Shown here piece after piece: positions 41,992-43,304 of a stretch of 43,304 nucleotides of DNA. The stretch spans positions 130,344 through 173,647 of the forward strand of contig JAQUAF010000004.1 of assembly GCA_028687435.1 (NCBI GenBank), given 5' to 3'. How positions within the stretch are numbered: the stretch's first letter is position 1; each line of letters opens with the position of its first letter. The notes beneath the pieces were generated by a model that searched no databases, was not told the origin of the DNA, and worked only from the letters and a program-made list of their open reading frames with translations. The DNA is from Verrucomicrobiia bacterium (GTDB lineage Bacteria > Verrucomicrobiota > Verrucomicrobiia > JABWAM01). The translations under genes were made by a program, and so were the position numbers.

Positions 41992-43302
41992 TTAGTTTTC
42001 AACGGCTGCTTCGGTCTTCATCCTTGACAAAAGATCCAGGACTTGAAGCCTGATATTATCGGCCAGTGTTCTGTCCTTGTCATATTCTCCATAAATCAAG
42101 GGGTATTCGTAATCTTTCGCGACAAGGGATGCCGAGTCCAACAGGCTTTCCGCGCGCGACATGGTTATGCCCCGCTTCTTTTTTAGCGTTTCAAGTTCGG
42201 TTTCGAGCATTTTCAAGCACTCATAATCCTCCACACCTTCGCGCACCGCCTCCCATCTTTTGCTGCTCACCATCGCCCCCTCCGCCAGGTACACCATTCC
42301 CCAATGATAGGTGCTGTCGCCAAAGCCGTCCCAATCGCTGTCACTTTCATTTTGATGATGACTCAGGTAAGCCCAGTATCCCATGCCGGAACACTTATTG
42401 GCCCAACAGTGCCAGGCCTGCAGGCGGTAGGCGTAGTAAGGATCCAACAAAGACGCGGTGCGATCGGATGCGGTATAAAAAAACGCCGTTTTTTTATTGC
42501 CTTGAATATGGTAAATATTTTCCCGGATTTTTTTGCAGGCGGGCAGATGCGGGCAGATGATATCGGTTGTTTTAAGCATTTCCATAAACGCAGGGGAAAT
42601 GGTTTTTGAACTGCTGGCATTTTCCCAGGTTGGATCGGACCAGCATTTTATCCCGGAATTCGCCTTTTTCATGGCGATATTCCATTTGGCGATGGCATCG
42701 AATAATTCATCATTTCGCGGCTCATCGAGGACATGAAAGATCAATTGATCCGGATGAATGCCCAGTTTTTTGGCGTGCGCAACAAAAGCGTCCAGCCATT
42801 GTTTGACCATTTTATCAAACCTCCCGGTCCCCGGATTTTCTCCACAAAAGGAGATGTCCTTTTTGGACCTTTCCAGATAAAACCAATAATATTGGGCATG
42901 ATGGCCCCATCTTTTTATCCATTCATCAAGGGCCGCGGTGTTTAATGGGGCAATAAGATTTCCCTCTTTATCAAATGCTTCCTTCGCAGGCAGGCAACTG
43001 GAACTTCTGGCGCAGGGGATGTTCACCAAATGCCGGCCCATGTCCTCGATTGCCAGATTGACATTGGTGTCGTTGATGGCTTTGTTTGCGTAGGGCTGGT
43101 CAATGTAATCAAATACCATCAGAGATAAGGATGGCTTTGGGGGAAAATCGAACGGATATATTTTCAAGTTTAATGGCAATTTTACTTGAGAGTACCGAAT
43201 TCTGGACTACTCCTTCAGTGATTTTTTAGCTTCCTCAACTTCCAGTCTGGAGAGCGTCAGGGCGAGGTCGATCCATTTTTGGGTCAACATTTTGAATCGT
43301 TT
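41992..43302 (-). pseudogene. Broken DUF4091-type glycan enzyme, runs off the window edge
   Basis: The 3' part (41992-43179) is a full DUF4091 barrel of about 395 residues with FHVLDEPRNDE, PYYAYRLQAWHCWANKCSGMGYWAYLSHH and AVREGVEDYECLKML, closely parallel to the barrel of the 1304-residue neighbour. It has no ATG or signal peptide at its front; the earlier codons S-R-I-R-Y-S-Q-V-K-L are in frame and align with the neighbour's NQRHLLKIPLNF. Before them is an in-frame TAG (43207-43209), and before that the same frame is open to the edge with a helix (MLTQKWIDLALTLSRLEVEE) that in the neighbour sits about 135 residues earlier. So an internal deletion of about 400 bp and a stop have broken the gene; the start is outside the window. 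A barrel-only protein from a TTG at 43179 remains possible. Confidence 0.65.
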
Positions 43303-43304
43303 GA

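Noticed and set aside
43207..43209. In-frame TAG as a recoded amino acid
   Set aside because: About 135 residues of the neighbouring paralogue are also missing at the same point, so a deletion explains it better than recoding.

Overview
The window most likely comes from a Gram-negative member of the PVC superphylum, in or near Lentisphaerota, Verrucomicrobiota or Kiritimatiellota. The grounds are a 619-residue GreA with a large N-terminal extension (as in chlamydial relatives), two pseudopilin-like proteins ending in an H-X9-DG motif, a GntR regulator with a sugar-sensor domain, several DUF4091-type glycan enzymes, and lipoprotein maturation genes. The species is not identifiable from what I can see. 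Function calls rest on motifs read by eye; no database was searched.

Layout. 1-7.3 kb is a left glycan module on the minus strand: an ADP-ribosylglycohydrolase-family protein, then a regulator, pseudopilin and giant exported enzyme series (gntR -> H-X9-DG pilin -> 1290-aa phosphoesterase/glycosidase fusion). 7.3-10.2 kb holds an endonuclease Q-type PHP protein, a flavodoxin-type reductase and the decayed end of a rhomboid protease. 10.2-11.5 kb is an AAA/DUF4143 ATPase. 11.5-25 kb is a mostly minus-strand housekeeping block: greA-eno, a cyclic-nucleotide-binding protein with an AI-2E-type permease, ispH, a CAP-domain protein, a membrane DnaJ protein, a DUF6515-like exported protein, and two exported proteins upstream of lgt-lnt. 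24.8-27.1 kb is an aminotransferase/dehydrogenase pair suited to amino-sugar synthesis. 27.2-28.9 kb has a class D beta-lactamase-like protein overlapping a convergent caspase-like gene. 29-32.9 kb is alpha-glucan phosphorylase followed by a translationally coupled ATP-grasp-like protein. 32.9-43.3 kb is a right glycan module: pilin -> LamG/DUF4091 protein, and upstream of it a broken DUF4091 gene -> GH20 hexosaminidase -> DUF4091-acetyl esterase fusion.

How the genes work together. The two glycan modules read as cell-surface or secreted polysaccharide-processing loci, each coupling an H-X9-DG pseudopilin directly to one very large exported enzyme; the left one carries its own sugar-sensing regulator with a leaderless promoter. 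These modules look richer in A/T than the 11-32 kb core. The most interesting signals are this pilin-enzyme pairing, a 5' leader of the right pilin operon whose two ends are complementary over 20 nt next to the ribosome site, a DUF4091 paralogue broken by an internal deletion and an in-frame TAG, a family of long-hairpin dispersed repeats, and a caspase-like protein lacking the expected histidine.
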